From NCBI GenBank assembly GCA_050050115.1, contig JASFUX010000116.1, positions 1-10,345 of the forward strand: a stretch of 10,345 nt of DNA. The letters are read 5' to 3'. Origin of the DNA: JASFUX01 sp050050115 (GTDB lineage Bacteria > Pseudomonadota > Alphaproteobacteria > Caulobacterales > Maricaulaceae). The first letter of the stretch is position 1. Every line of letters begins with the position of its first letter. Below are positions 1-6,266 of this stretch, one piece after another. Position numbers and translations under genes: made by a program. The notes under the pieces are model-generated. The model was not told the DNA's origin. It saw nothing but the letters and a program-made list of their open reading frames with translations, and did no database searches.

Positions 1-1
1 A

Positions 2-1144
2 CAAGCTAAATCGATCCTTTCCGAGCTCGTCGGATTTCCGACCATTTCTTCGGACTCGAACCTTGAACTGATCGATTACGCTGAAGCGCGTCTTAAGGCC
101 GCCGGCGCCCGCACGCGGCGCGTTCCCGACGCGACCGGGACCAAGGCCAACCTCTTCGCCGCGATCGGACCGGAGGCGCCGGGCGGGGTCGTGCTTTCGG
201 GGCATACGGACGTGGTGCCGGTCGAAGGCCAGGCCTGGTCGACCGATCCCTTCACGCTTACCGAGCGCGACGGCCGGCTTTACGGGCGCGGATCGACCGA
301 CATGAAGGGTTTTCTCGCCTGCGCCCTCGCCGCGGCGGACAAGTTCGCCGCCGCCGGCCTGCCCCGCCCCGTCTACTTCGCCTTGAGCCACGACGAAGAG
401 GTCGGCTGCCTCGGCGCGCCGGCGATGATCGAGGCGATGGCCGCCGAGCTGCCGCCGATCGAGGCGGTGATCGTCGGCGAGCCGACCGAGATGAAGGTGG
501 TCACCGGACACAAGGGGCTGCACTCCTTCCGCGTCGAGCTGACCGGCAAGGAGGCGCACTCGAGCCTCGTGCGCGAGGGCGCCTGCGCGTCGACCTATGC
601 GATCCCCTTGATGATGTCCCTGCACGAGGAGGCCGCCGCGATGGAGGCGGCCGCCCCGCCCGACTCCCCGTTTGATCCGCCCTTCGGTACGCTGACCGTC
701 GGGCGCATGGGCGGCGGAGAGGCGGTCAACATCCTGACCGGGCGCGCCTGGTTCGAGTTCCTGATCCGTCCCGCGCCCTGGGACGATTCAAACGCCCTCG
801 AGGCGCGGCTGCGCGAAAAGGCAGCCGAGGTCGAAACCCATATGCGCCGGTACGCGCCAGAGGCGAAGGTCGAGGTGATCACTCGCTCGAACGCCCCGCC
901 GTTGAAGCCGGAGACCGACGGCGCGGCCGAACAGCTGGCCCGAGCGATCACGGGCGACAATCAGACGCGCGTGGTCTCCTTCGGCACCGAGGCGGGTCAA
1001 TTCCAGGGCGCAGGGCTTTCAACCGTGGTCTGCGGGCCCGGCTCGATCGCCCAGGCCCATCAGCCCAACGAGTTCATTGAGGTCAGCCAGCTGCGCGCGG
1101 GACTAGGGTTTATGGACGCGCTCGTTAAACATATGGCTCAATAG
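2..1144 (+). CDS. argE: Acetylornithine deacetylase (M20 family), 5' end cut by window edge
   Basis: Likely removes the acetyl group from N2-acetylornithine to give ornithine in cytoplasmic arginine synthesis. The frame is open from base 2, so the true start lies left of the window; 380 codons are present, so only a few N-terminal residues should be missing (the family is about 380-390 residues). The first in-frame start-like codon, GTG at 191, lies inside the conserved catalytic domain and is not the start. M20 metal-site residues are visible: His and Asp of SGHTD (codons at 203 and 209), bridging Asp of GSTDMKG (299), the Glu pair of SHDEE (395, 398; general base plus ligand), Glu of GEPTEM (479), and His of AQAHQPNE (1058). 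GHKG and EAHSS near 506-560 fit the entry to the dimerisation domain. Another M20 amidohydrolase (for example DapE) is possible, but the GEPTEM-GHKG pattern favours ArgE. The neighbouring genes do not belong to arginine synthesis. Confidence 0.88.
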   Translation, partial: QAKSILSELVGFPTISSDSNLELIDYAEARLKAAGARTRRVPDATGTKANLFAAIGPEAPGGVVLSGHTDVVPVEGQAWSTDPFTLTERDGRLYGRGSTDMKGFLACALAAADKFAAAGLPRPVYFALSHDEEVGCLGAPAMIEAMAAELPPIEAVIVGEPTEMKVVTGHKGLHSFRVELTGKEAHSSLVREGACASTYAIPLMMSLHEEAAAMEAAAPPDSPFDPPFGTLTVGRMGGGEAVNILTGRAWFEFLIRPAPWDDSNALEARLREKAAEVETHMRRYAPEAKVEVITRSNAPPLKPETDGAAEQLARAITGDNQTRVVSFGTEAGQFQGAGLSTVVCGPGSIAQAHQPNEFIEVSQLRAGLGFMDALVKHMAQ

Positions 1145-1150
1145 GACCTG

Positions 1151-1181
1151 AAAGCGGGGCTGAGTGAGGGCGGCCCCGTTT
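1151..1181 (+). terminator. Terminator-like hairpin after argE
   Basis: CGGGGC (1155-1160) pairs exactly with GCCCCG (1173-1178) across a 12-nt loop. It is flanked by AAA on the left and only TTT on the right, seven bases after the argE stop. The U-tract is short, so intrinsic termination may be weak. The TTT also overlaps the -35 box of the putative sqdB promoter. Inference from sequence only. Confidence 0.4.
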
Positions 1182-1208
1182 GACAGGTTGAACGCTGACG
1201 GCTAGCAG
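1180..1208 (+). promoter_or_regulatory. Putative sigma-70 type promoter of sqdB
   Basis: A perfect TTGACA -35 box (1180-1185) is followed, after a 17-nt spacer, by TAGCAG (1203-1208), which keeps the T, A and A at positions 1, 2 and 5 of a -10 box. Transcription would start near 1215, about 49 bases before the sqdB start. The poor -10 box limits confidence. The left arm of the inverted repeat at 1196-1203 lies inside the promoter spacer and touches the -10 box, so a regulator binding there could block RNA polymerase. Confidence 0.4.
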
Positions 1209-1243
1209 ACCGCGTTCTTTTGCGCGGGGCGCGCCAGCCGTCA
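1196..1243 (+). repeat. Perfect 8-bp inverted repeat with nested stem upstream of sqdB
   Basis: TGACGGCT (1196-1203) is exactly inverted as AGCCGTCA (1236-1243). Inside it, CCGCG (1210-1214) pairs with CGCGG (1223-1227) around the T-rich loop TTCTTTTG. The right arm ends four bases before the sqdB Shine-Dalgarno sequence AGGGGAG (1248-1254). It could be a two-tier RNA hairpin near the ribosome site, a DNA operator overlapping the promoter, or a second weak terminator. Confidence 0.5.
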
Positions 1244-1263
1244 TCTCAGGGGAGTGAACGCTC

Positions 1264-2442
1264 GTGAGAATTGTGATCCTTGGCGGGGACGGCTTTTGCG
1301 GCTGGCCCACCGCCCTTCATCTCTCCGCGTGCGGGCATGACGTGGTCATCGTCGACAACCTGTCGCGGCGGAAAATCGACATCGAGCTCGAAGTGGACTC
1401 GCTGACGCCGATCCGGCCGATGCATGAGCGGCTCAAGGTCTGGAAAGAAGTGTCCGGGCGCGAGATCGAATTTCATAACTTCACCGTCGGCCAGCACTAT
1501 CATCGCCTGCTGACGCTGTTTCAGGAGTTCAAGCCCGACACCGTCGTGCACTTCGCCGAGCAGCGCGCCGCGCCCTACTCGATGAAGTCGAGCTGGCACA
1601 AGCGCTACACCGTCGGCAACAACCTCAACGCCACCAACGACGTGCTCGCGGCCATCGTGGAGTCCGGGCTCGACATCCACCTCGTCCATCTCGGCACGAT
1701 GGGCGTCTACGGCTATGGCACGGCGGGGATGAAGATCCCCGAGGGCTACCTCAAGGTGAACGTCGAGACGGACAACGGACCGGTCGAGCAGGAAATTCTG
1801 TACCCGGCCAATCCGGGCTCGATCTATCACATGACGAAGACCCAGGATCAGCTGTTCTTCTACTTCTACAACAAGAACGACAAGGTGAAGATCACCGACC
1901 TGCACCAGGGCATCGTCTGGGGCACCCAAACCGAAGAGACGCGCAAGGACGAACGGCTGATCAACCGCTTCGACTACGACGGCGACTACGGCACGGTCTT
2001 GAACCGCTTCCTGATGCAGGCCGCGGTCGAATATCCGTTGACGGTGCACGGCACCGGCGGACAGACCCGCGCCTTCATCCATATCCAGGACACGGTGCGC
2101 TGCATCGAGCTGGCGGTGGAGAATCCGCCCCAGTCCGGCGAGCGGGTGAACATTCTCAACCAGATGACCGAGACTCACCGGGTGCGCGATCTGGCCAAGA
2201 TGATCGCCGACATGACCAACGCCGAGATCGCCAATCTGCCCAACCCGCGCAACGAGGCGGACGAGAACGACCTGCACGTCCAGAACGACCGCTTCCTGCA
2301 CTTGGGGCTCGAGCCGATCACCTTGGAGGCGGGCCTTCTCACCGAAGTGACCGAGATCGCCAAGCGCTACGCCGATCGGTGCGACAAAGAGAAGATCCCG
2401 TGCGTGAGCTACTGGAACGCGCCGAGGGCCGCTGCGCAGTAG
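1264..2442 (+). CDS. sqdB: UDP-sulfoquinovose synthase
   Basis: Makes UDP-sulfoquinovose from UDP-glucose and sulfite, supplying the headgroup of the membrane sulfolipid SQDG; cytoplasmic, NAD-dependent member of the extended SDR family. The 392-residue length is normal for the family. An N-terminal Rossmann motif GGDGFCG (residues 7-13) binds NAD. The SQD1/SqdB signature FAEQRAAPYSMK lies at about 97-108. The catalytic triad is Thr145 (LGTMGVYG) plus Tyr188 and Lys192 (YHMTK), which fits the Thr/Tyr/Lys arrangement of plant SQD1. TEETRKDERLINRFDYDGDYG (about 223-242) and GQTRAFIHIQDTVR further on are also typical. The start is GTG at 1264, chosen because AGGGGAG lies nine bases upstream. Other sulfolipid genes (sqdA, sqdC, sqdD, sqdX) are not in the window, so the final glycosyltransferase must be encoded elsewhere if the lipid is made. 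In other bacteria sulfolipid synthesis rises under phosphate limitation; no clear Pho box is seen here. Confidence 0.95.
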   Translation: MRIVILGGDGFCGWPTALHLSACGHDVVIVDNLSRRKIDIELEVDSLTPIRPMHERLKVWKEVSGREIEFHNFTVGQHYHRLLTLFQEFKPDTVVHFAEQRAAPYSMKSSWHKRYTVGNNLNATNDVLAAIVESGLDIHLVHLGTMGVYGYGTAGMKIPEGYLKVNVETDNGPVEQEILYPANPGSIYHMTKTQDQLFFYFYNKNDKVKITDLHQGIVWGTQTEETRKDERLINRFDYDGDYGTVLNRFLMQAAVEYPLTVHGTGGQTRAFIHIQDTVRCIELAVENPPQSGERVNILNQMTETHRVRDLAKMIADMTNAEIANLPNPRNEADENDLHVQNDRFLHLGLEPITLEAGLLTEVTEIAKRYADRCDKEKIPCVSYWNAPRAAAQ

Positions 2443-2468
2443 GGAACGAGCGAGAACGCCGGAACTAC

Positions 2469-2507
2469 GCCAGATCTGGCCGGCCGCTCAAGCGCGGCGG
2501 CGCCGCC
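2469..2507. repeat. Two perfect 12-bp palindromes in the sqdB-glmM spacer
   Basis: The 174-bp spacer 2443-2616 holds no credible gene. Two perfect palindromes lie 27 and 54 bases after the sqdB stop: GCCAGATCTGGC (2469-2480) and GGCGGCGCCGCC (2496-2507). The second could form a short GC-rich stem followed by CCCTT, possibly a U-poor terminator for sqdB. Further on, TTAACCTC occurs twice as a direct repeat (2518-2525 and 2577-2584), in the region where the glmM promoter should be. I see no convincing -35/-10 pair. Confidence 0.35.
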
Positions 2508-2616
2508 CCCTTGCGCGTTAACCTCCTCCGATCTACTCAGCCGCATCCGCCTTCACCAAGCGGCAAGCGGTTTGCATTAACCTCACACGGATCCGGCCAC
2601 CCCCGCGAGCACGCGC

Positions 2617-3963
2617 ATGACCCGCAAATACTTTGGCACCGACGGCGTTCGCGGCCTGGCGAACAAGTTTCCCATGACCGCCGAGACGGCGCTGCGCGTC
2701 GGCATGGCGGCCGGGAAATACTTCCGCTCGGAGGACGATCGCCGCCACCTCGTGGTGATCGGCAAGGACACGCGCCTGTCGGGCTACATGATCGAGCCGG
2801 CGCTGGTCGCGGGCTTCGCGTCGGTGGGCATGGACGTGCGTCTGTTCGGCCCGCTGCCCACGCCGGGCGTGGCGATGATGACCCGCTCGATGCGCGCCGA
2901 CATGGGTGTGATGATCTCCGCCTCGCACAACTCGTACGAAGACAACGGCATCAAGCTGTTCGGCCCGGACGGCCGCAAGCTCTCGGACGACGTTGAGCTC
3001 GAAATCGAGGCGCTCATGGAAAAGGGCCTTGAGGACGACCTCGCGCCGCCGTCGCGCCTCGGCCGGGTCAAGCGCGTCGACGACGCCCAGGCGCGCTACA
3101 TCGAGATCGTCAAAAGCACCTTCCCGCGCCACCTCACCCTGGCGGGTCTTCGCATTGTCGTGGACTGCGCCAACGGCGCGGCCTACCGCGTCGCGCCCCA
3201 GGCGCTCTACGAGCTGGGCGCCGAAGTGATCTCGCTCGGCGTCGAGCCGAACGGCTTCAACATCAACGACGAATGCGGCTCGACCTGCCCTGAGCTGATG
3301 GCGCGCAAGGTGCTGGAGTTCCGCGCCGACCTCGGTCTCGCGCTCGACGGCGACGCCGACCGCGTCATCCTCGCCGACGAGACCGGCGCGATCGTCGACG
3401 GCGACCAGATCATCGCGCTCATCGCCAAGTCGTGGAAGGACGCCGACCGGCTGTCGAAGCCCGGCGTCGTGACCACGGTGATGTCGAACCTCGGCCTCGA
3501 GCGCTACCTGAAGTCCCAGAAGCTCAAGCTCGAGCGCACCCCGGTCGGCGACCGTTACGTCTCCGCGGCGATGCGCGAGCAAGGCTACAACTTGGGCGGC
3601 GAGCAGTCCGGTCACATCGTCATGTCCGACTTCGCGCCGACCGGCGACGGGCTGATCGCGGCGCTGCAGGTGCTCGCCGCGATCGTCGAGGAGAACAGTC
3701 CGGCGAGCTCGCTGCTGTCTTTGTTCGAGCCGTTGCCGCAGCTGCTCAAGAACGTCCGCTTCAACGGCGGTGCGCCGTTGGAGGACGACACCGTCAAGGC
3801 GGCGATCGCCGACGCGGAAGCCAAGCTTGGTGAAACCGGGCGCATCCTGGTGCGCAAATCCGGCACTGAGCCGGTGATCCGCATCATGGCCGAAGGCGAG
3901 GACGACGCGCTCGTCAACGCCGTCGTCGGCGGCGTGGCGGACGCGGTCACCGCGGCGGGCTAG
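2617..3963 (+). CDS. glmM: Phosphoglucosamine mutase
   Basis: Converts glucosamine-6-phosphate to glucosamine-1-phosphate in the cytoplasm, on the route to UDP-N-acetylglucosamine, peptidoglycan and lipopolysaccharide. Its 448 residues match the usual length. It starts with the family's MTRKYFGTDGVRG. The phosphoserine loop is ISASHN (100-105), with Ser103 as the catalytic phosphoserine; the Mg-binding loop is DGDADR (244-249); the sugar-specificity loop is GGEQSGH (327-333); the C-terminal phosphate-binding loop is RKSGTEPVIR (413-422). All four functional loops are intact. ATG at 2617 is chosen because it starts the conserved N-terminus; the Shine-Dalgarno match upstream is weak (GCGAG). 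In many alphaproteobacteria glmM follows ftsH; here sqdB precedes it, so the local order differs. It converges with the four-TM gene on the other strand, with 7 bp between stops. Confidence 0.97.
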   Translation: MTRKYFGTDGVRGLANKFPMTAETALRVGMAAGKYFRSEDDRRHLVVIGKDTRLSGYMIEPALVAGFASVGMDVRLFGPLPTPGVAMMTRSMRADMGVMISASHNSYEDNGIKLFGPDGRKLSDDVELEIEALMEKGLEDDLAPPSRLGRVKRVDDAQARYIEIVKSTFPRHLTLAGLRIVVDCANGAAYRVAPQALYELGAEVISLGVEPNGFNINDECGSTCPELMARKVLEFRADLGLALDGDADRVILADETGAIVDGDQIIALIAKSWKDADRLSKPGVVTTVMSNLGLERYLKSQKLKLERTPVGDRYVSAAMREQGYNLGGEQSGHIVMSDFAPTGDGLIAALQVLAAIVEENSPASSLLSLFEPLPQLLKNVRFNGGAPLEDDTVKAAIADAEAKLGETGRILVRKSGTEPVIRIMAEGEDDALVNAVVGGVADAVTAAG

Positions 3964-3970
3964 CTGCGCG

Positions 3971-4384
3971 CTATTGCGAAGCCGCAGCGCCGGTGCGGGG
4001 CGGCGCACCAGGAAACATCGCGGCGCCGGCAAGGCTGAGCGGGATCAGATAGATCAAAAAGGTCGCGTGATACCAGACCGGAAAGCTGGTCCATAAAGAG
4101 ATGTGGACGGGAACGAACCCGATCACGAACACAACGCCCAGCACCAAGCCCGCCAGCCGGCCACGCCGGCTGACGAGGCCGGCGGCCGCGCCGCCGACCA
4201 GCGTCGCCGCCGCGCCGATCCCCAGTCTGAAAAACCGCATCGGGTTGGTGTAGTCGAGGGGGTCCTCGACATTGGCCAGCTCCGGCCAGGCAGCGCCGAC
4301 GATGAAAGTCGTCAGCACAATGATCACGCCAAATGCGACGAACCCCGCTACGACGCCGATCGCAAGTCGAATCATCGTCGTCAC
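3971..4384 (-). CDS. Four-TM inner-membrane protein of unknown function
   Basis: I do not recognise a family. The 137-residue protein shows four hydrophobic stretches at about 5-30, 53-72, 76-97 and 105-125, with a polar loop (about 33-50, rich in Pro, Asp and Glu) between the first two and a short RRGR turn between the second and third. The tail is short and Ala/Pro-rich. There is no signal peptide motif or catalytic signature. GTG at 4384 is taken as the start because it overlaps the stop of the FKBP gene as GTGA (4381-4384), the usual form of translational coupling; an in-frame ATG lies at 4375. The overlap implies co-transcription with, and probably stoichiometry tied to, the lipoprotein prolyl isomerase, but a shared function is only inferred. 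Confidence 0.75.
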   Translation of the reverse strand: MTTMIRLAIGVVAGFVAFGVIIVLTTFIVGAAWPELANVEDPLDYTNPMRFFRLGIGAAATLVGGAAAGLVSRRGRLAGLVLGVVFVIGFVPVHISLWTSFPVWYHATFLIYLIPLSLAGAAMFPGAPPRTGAAASQ

Positions 4385-4953
4385 TCTTCCGAGCAGTCCT
4401 CGCCGATCCCCGGCTGCTCATCGAGGAACTTGATCAGCTCCACCTCGAAGATCAGCATCGAATTGGGCGCGATGGAGCCGCGAAGCACGTCCCCATAGGC
4501 GAGGTCCGGGTGGATGAAGAGCCGGAACTTGTCGCCCGGCCGCATCAGCTGCAGCGCTTCGGTCCAGCCGGCGATCACCTGGTTGGGACGGAACGCGGCG
4601 GCGGAATTGCGCGAGAACGAGCTGTCGAACTCCAACCCGTCCATGAACGTGCCCTTGTAGTGCACGCAGACGAGTTGGTCGACGGCGGGGCGCGGCCCGT
4701 CGGCTGGGCCCTGGGCGAGCACTTGGTATTGAAGCCCGGTGTCGGTCGTCACCACGCCGCCGCGGTCGGCGTTCTCGGCGAGATAGGCTTCGGCCTCGGC
4801 AAGCCGGTCCTCGGCCGTGCGCGCCTGGGAGCGCTGAATGATCGGGTCTTCGGGCGGCTCGTCGGGAATGACCACGTCGCCCGATCCGCCTTGGCCGCAG
4901 CCCGCCGCCATCATCGCGCCGGCCAGCGCCAGCGCCGCGAACGCTCTCTTCAT
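4381..4953 (-). CDS. FKBP-type peptidyl-prolyl cis-trans isomerase lipoprotein
   Basis: Likely a periplasm-facing, lipid-anchored prolyl isomerase/folding factor. The N-terminus (MKRAFAALALAGAMMAAGC) is a lipoprotein signal peptide with lipobox AAGC, so Cys19 would be the acylated first residue. A Gln/Pro/Glu-rich linker and a helical stretch (about 45-65) lead to one FKBP domain at about 90-177. Residues lining the FKBP12 pocket appear conserved: Tyr99, Phe109, Asp110, Val126, Ile127, Trp130, Tyr153 and Phe169, so activity is expected. The length of 190 is shorter than Mip/FkpA proteins, which carry a longer dimerisation region. The ATG at 4953 has a good Shine-Dalgarno sequence, AAGGAGA (4959-4965 on the other strand). 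Its stop overlaps the downstream four-TM gene. A second Cys pair candidate (Cys96, Cys187) sits in the mature part. Confidence 0.9.
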   Translation of the reverse strand: MKRAFAALALAGAMMAAGCGQGGSGDVVIPDEPPEDPIIQRSQARTAEDRLAEAEAYLAENADRGGVVTTDTGLQYQVLAQGPADGPRPAVDQLVCVHYKGTFMDGLEFDSSFSRNSAAAFRPNQVIAGWTEALQLMRPGDKFRLFIHPDLAYGDVLRGSIAPNSMLIFEVELIKFLDEQPGIGEDCSEE

Positions 4954-5009
4954 GATGTTCTCCTTGATCGCGCCCGCGCATCAGTCCGCGCGGCCCCTCG
5001 GTGCGGCGG

Positions 5010-5038
5010 AGACTAGGCGCCCTCGCCGACGCGATCAA
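5010..5038 (-). promoter_or_regulatory. Possible promoter of the FKBP / four-TM unit
   Basis: On the - strand TTGATC (5038-5033) is followed by a 17-nt spacer and TAGTCT (5015-5010), which match -35 and -10 consensus at four and three of six positions. The predicted start near 5003 would leave a leader of about 50 bases before the FKBP ATG. The location in the 103-bp gap after the acetyltransferase stop is sensible, but the match is weak. Confidence 0.28.
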
Positions 5039-5056
5039 CGAAAGGGTGAGCGTCCC

Positions 5057-6079
5057 CTATGCCCCGGCCATGGTGCCGAGATCGCGGCCGGCGCGGCGGG
5101 CGCGGCGAACGCGGGGGTTCAGCGCGGCGGTGATCCCCGACTTCGACCCTTCGGGCCGGATCATGCCGTAGAGCCGCTGGCGGCGGCGGGTGGCGAACTC
5201 GCGCGCGAGCCGGCCTTCGATCACGCCGAAATCGACCTCGTCGAGACCCCGCGCGGCAAAGGCGGCGATCGCGTCGGCGATCAGCACGCGCGCCGGCTCG
5301 AAGGCCTCGGCTTCAGGGCTCTCGCCGTAGAAAGCGAGTTGCGCGACCCGCTCGCCGACGAGGAAGAAAGCGCCGGCGATCAGGGTCTCGTCGGCATGCA
5401 TAGTGAACAGCGCGCCGCCGAAACCGTCTGCGCCGTCATGTTCGAAGGCGGCGCGCAGCGCGGCGATCTCCCAGTCTTCCTGGGGCTGGCGGTAAGCGCC
5501 GGCGCTCCAGTAGAGCGTCTGAGTGAAATCGGGTCCTTCGCACGAAAACAGCTTGACCCGCGTGCGACCGAGCGCGGCGCGAATCTTCTCGACGCGCCGG
5601 GCGCGCATCTCGAGCACGTCGTAGTCGTCCCGACGCTTGGCTTCGAGGTAAGCCCCCGCCCCACCGTAAAGCTCCGCGCTCATCCGCGTGACTTCGCCGC
5701 GGGCGGCGCGGGCGAACTCGACCTGGCGGTCAGGCACGCTCTCGAACGGCATAGCCTTGGCTCTGAGGTCGGCGAGCCACCGGGTCGCGCCCCACTCGAG
5801 CTGCGGGTCGCCGATGAGCCCGCTGCCGAGTTTCAAGGACGAGCCCAGCGGCTCGACGAAGCCCCGTCCCCCCGCCTGGATCGGCAGGAAACCTTCAGGC
5901 CGGCCCGCGTCGTCGCCGATGACGGCGATGCGGGCGTCGGGCCGCGCCAAGCCGACGCAGCGCGCCCAGCCGGGCGACAGCGCCGGCAGCGCGATGGTCT
6001 TCTCGATCGCCTGATAGCGCCGCCAGACGAGCTCTTCAGGCCCGCCCAGCTCCTTCGTCGCAATGACGTCGATCCGCAT
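5057..6079 (-). CDS. GNAT-fold acyltransferase of the CelD/BioF2-like type
   Basis: A 340-residue soluble protein resembling the CelD/BcsL (Acetyltransf_6, BioF2-like) group, which are GNAT-fold acyltransferases often linked to polysaccharide or envelope modification; the substrate here is unknown. The N-terminus has the family's pattern of a variable strand, a SPGWAR segment (about 35-40) and a RPEGFLPIQ strand (about 60-68). The C-terminal GNAT half (about 140-307) ends with LIAGAFFLV, a helix (ARVLIADAIAAFAARG) and the motif DFG near 283, followed by a basic RRRQRLYG stretch. The start is uncertain: the frame also opens at TTG 6124, adding 15 residues, but ATG at 6079 matches where homologues begin and has GGAG ten bases upstream. 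The C-terminal tail is Arg-rich. The 187-bp gap from the M16 gene, with a palindrome inside, suggests its own promoter. Confidence 0.75.
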   Translation of the reverse strand: MRIDVIATKELGGPEELVWRRYQAIEKTIALPALSPGWARCVGLARPDARIAVIGDDAGRPEGFLPIQAGGRGFVEPLGSSLKLGSGLIGDPQLEWGATRWLADLRAKAMPFESVPDRQVEFARAARGEVTRMSAELYGGAGAYLEAKRRDDYDVLEMRARRVEKIRAALGRTRVKLFSCEGPDFTQTLYWSAGAYRQPQEDWEIAALRAAFEHDGADGFGGALFTMHADETLIAGAFFLVGERVAQLAFYGESPEAEAFEPARVLIADAIAAFAARGLDEVDFGVIEGRLAREFATRRRQRLYGMIRPEGSKSGITAALNPRVRRARRAGRDLGTMAGA

Positions 6080-6134
6080 CCCCGCGTCGCTCCGCACACA
6101 TCTCGATATGAGACGGGGGAGCAAACGCCGGACC

Positions 6135-6150
6135 GTAAACGGCCGTTAAC
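6135..6150. promoter_or_regulatory. Near-perfect 16-bp palindrome resembling a CtrA box
   Basis: Positions 6135-6150 form a palindrome with one mismatched pair (6137/6148) around a perfect 10-bp core, AACGGCCGTT (6138-6147). The + strand reads GTAA-N7-TTAAC and the - strand reads TTAA-N7-TTAC, each one base off the CtrA consensus TTAA-N7-TTAA(C). It lies 56 bases upstream of the acetyltransferase ATG. CtrA is the cell-cycle regulator of many alphaproteobacteria; the assignment is inference, and another dimeric regulator could use the site. Confidence 0.35.
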
Positions 6151-6152
6151 TA

Positions 6153-6241
6153 TGGGTTTTGAGGATTGGGGGTTGGGTTACGGGGGCGAGCAGGATCAGC
6201 GCGGCCTTGGGCAGCCCTAAAAACCCAACCTCCAAAACCCA
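6153..6241. repeat. Imperfect inverted repeat with G-runs after the M16 gene
   Basis: Two perfect 9-bp arm segments define it: TGGGTTTTG (6153-6161) with CAAAACCCA (6233-6241), and GGTTGGGTT (6171-6179) with AACCCAACC (6222-6230). The left arm has 9 unpaired bases between segments against 2 on the right, and the loop spans 6180-6221. It starts about 26 bases after the M16 stop codon on the - strand. No T-run follows, so it is not a classical terminator. It could protect the 3' end of the M16 transcript, act as a U-less terminator, or be one copy of a dispersed intergenic repeat. The rest of the 187-bp gap holds only the palindrome at 6135-6150. Confidence 0.6.
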
Positions 6242-6266
6242 GTCCCTAGAACCAAATCCTTGGGCT

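Noticed and set aside
191..1144. GTG at 191 as the argE start
   Set aside because: The frame upstream is open to base 2 and encodes the conserved ILSELVGFPTISS segment of the M20 N-terminus, so the gene continues beyond the left edge.
1181..1200. Spaced TGACA/TGAAC/TGACG steps as a Pho box upstream of sqdB
   Set aside because: The repeats are 8 and 7 bases apart rather than the 11-base period of PhoB sites, and the opposite-strand CTGTCA/CCGTCA pair is 15 apart.
1246..2301. A 351-codon open frame on the - strand opposite sqdB
   Set aside because: Low-complexity Val/His/Asp-rich translation with no motif, lying wholly over the sqdB coding region.
2533..4032. A 499-codon open frame on the - strand opposite glmM
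   Set aside because: It is an antisense shadow in high-GC DNA: its product is Arg/His/Val-rich with no recognisable motif, while the + strand encodes an intact GlmM with all catalytic loops.
4838..6220. A 460-codon open frame on the + strand over the FKBP and acetyltransferase genes
   Set aside because: It crosses two convincing - strand genes and their spacer and shows no domain; no plausible ribosome site was seen.
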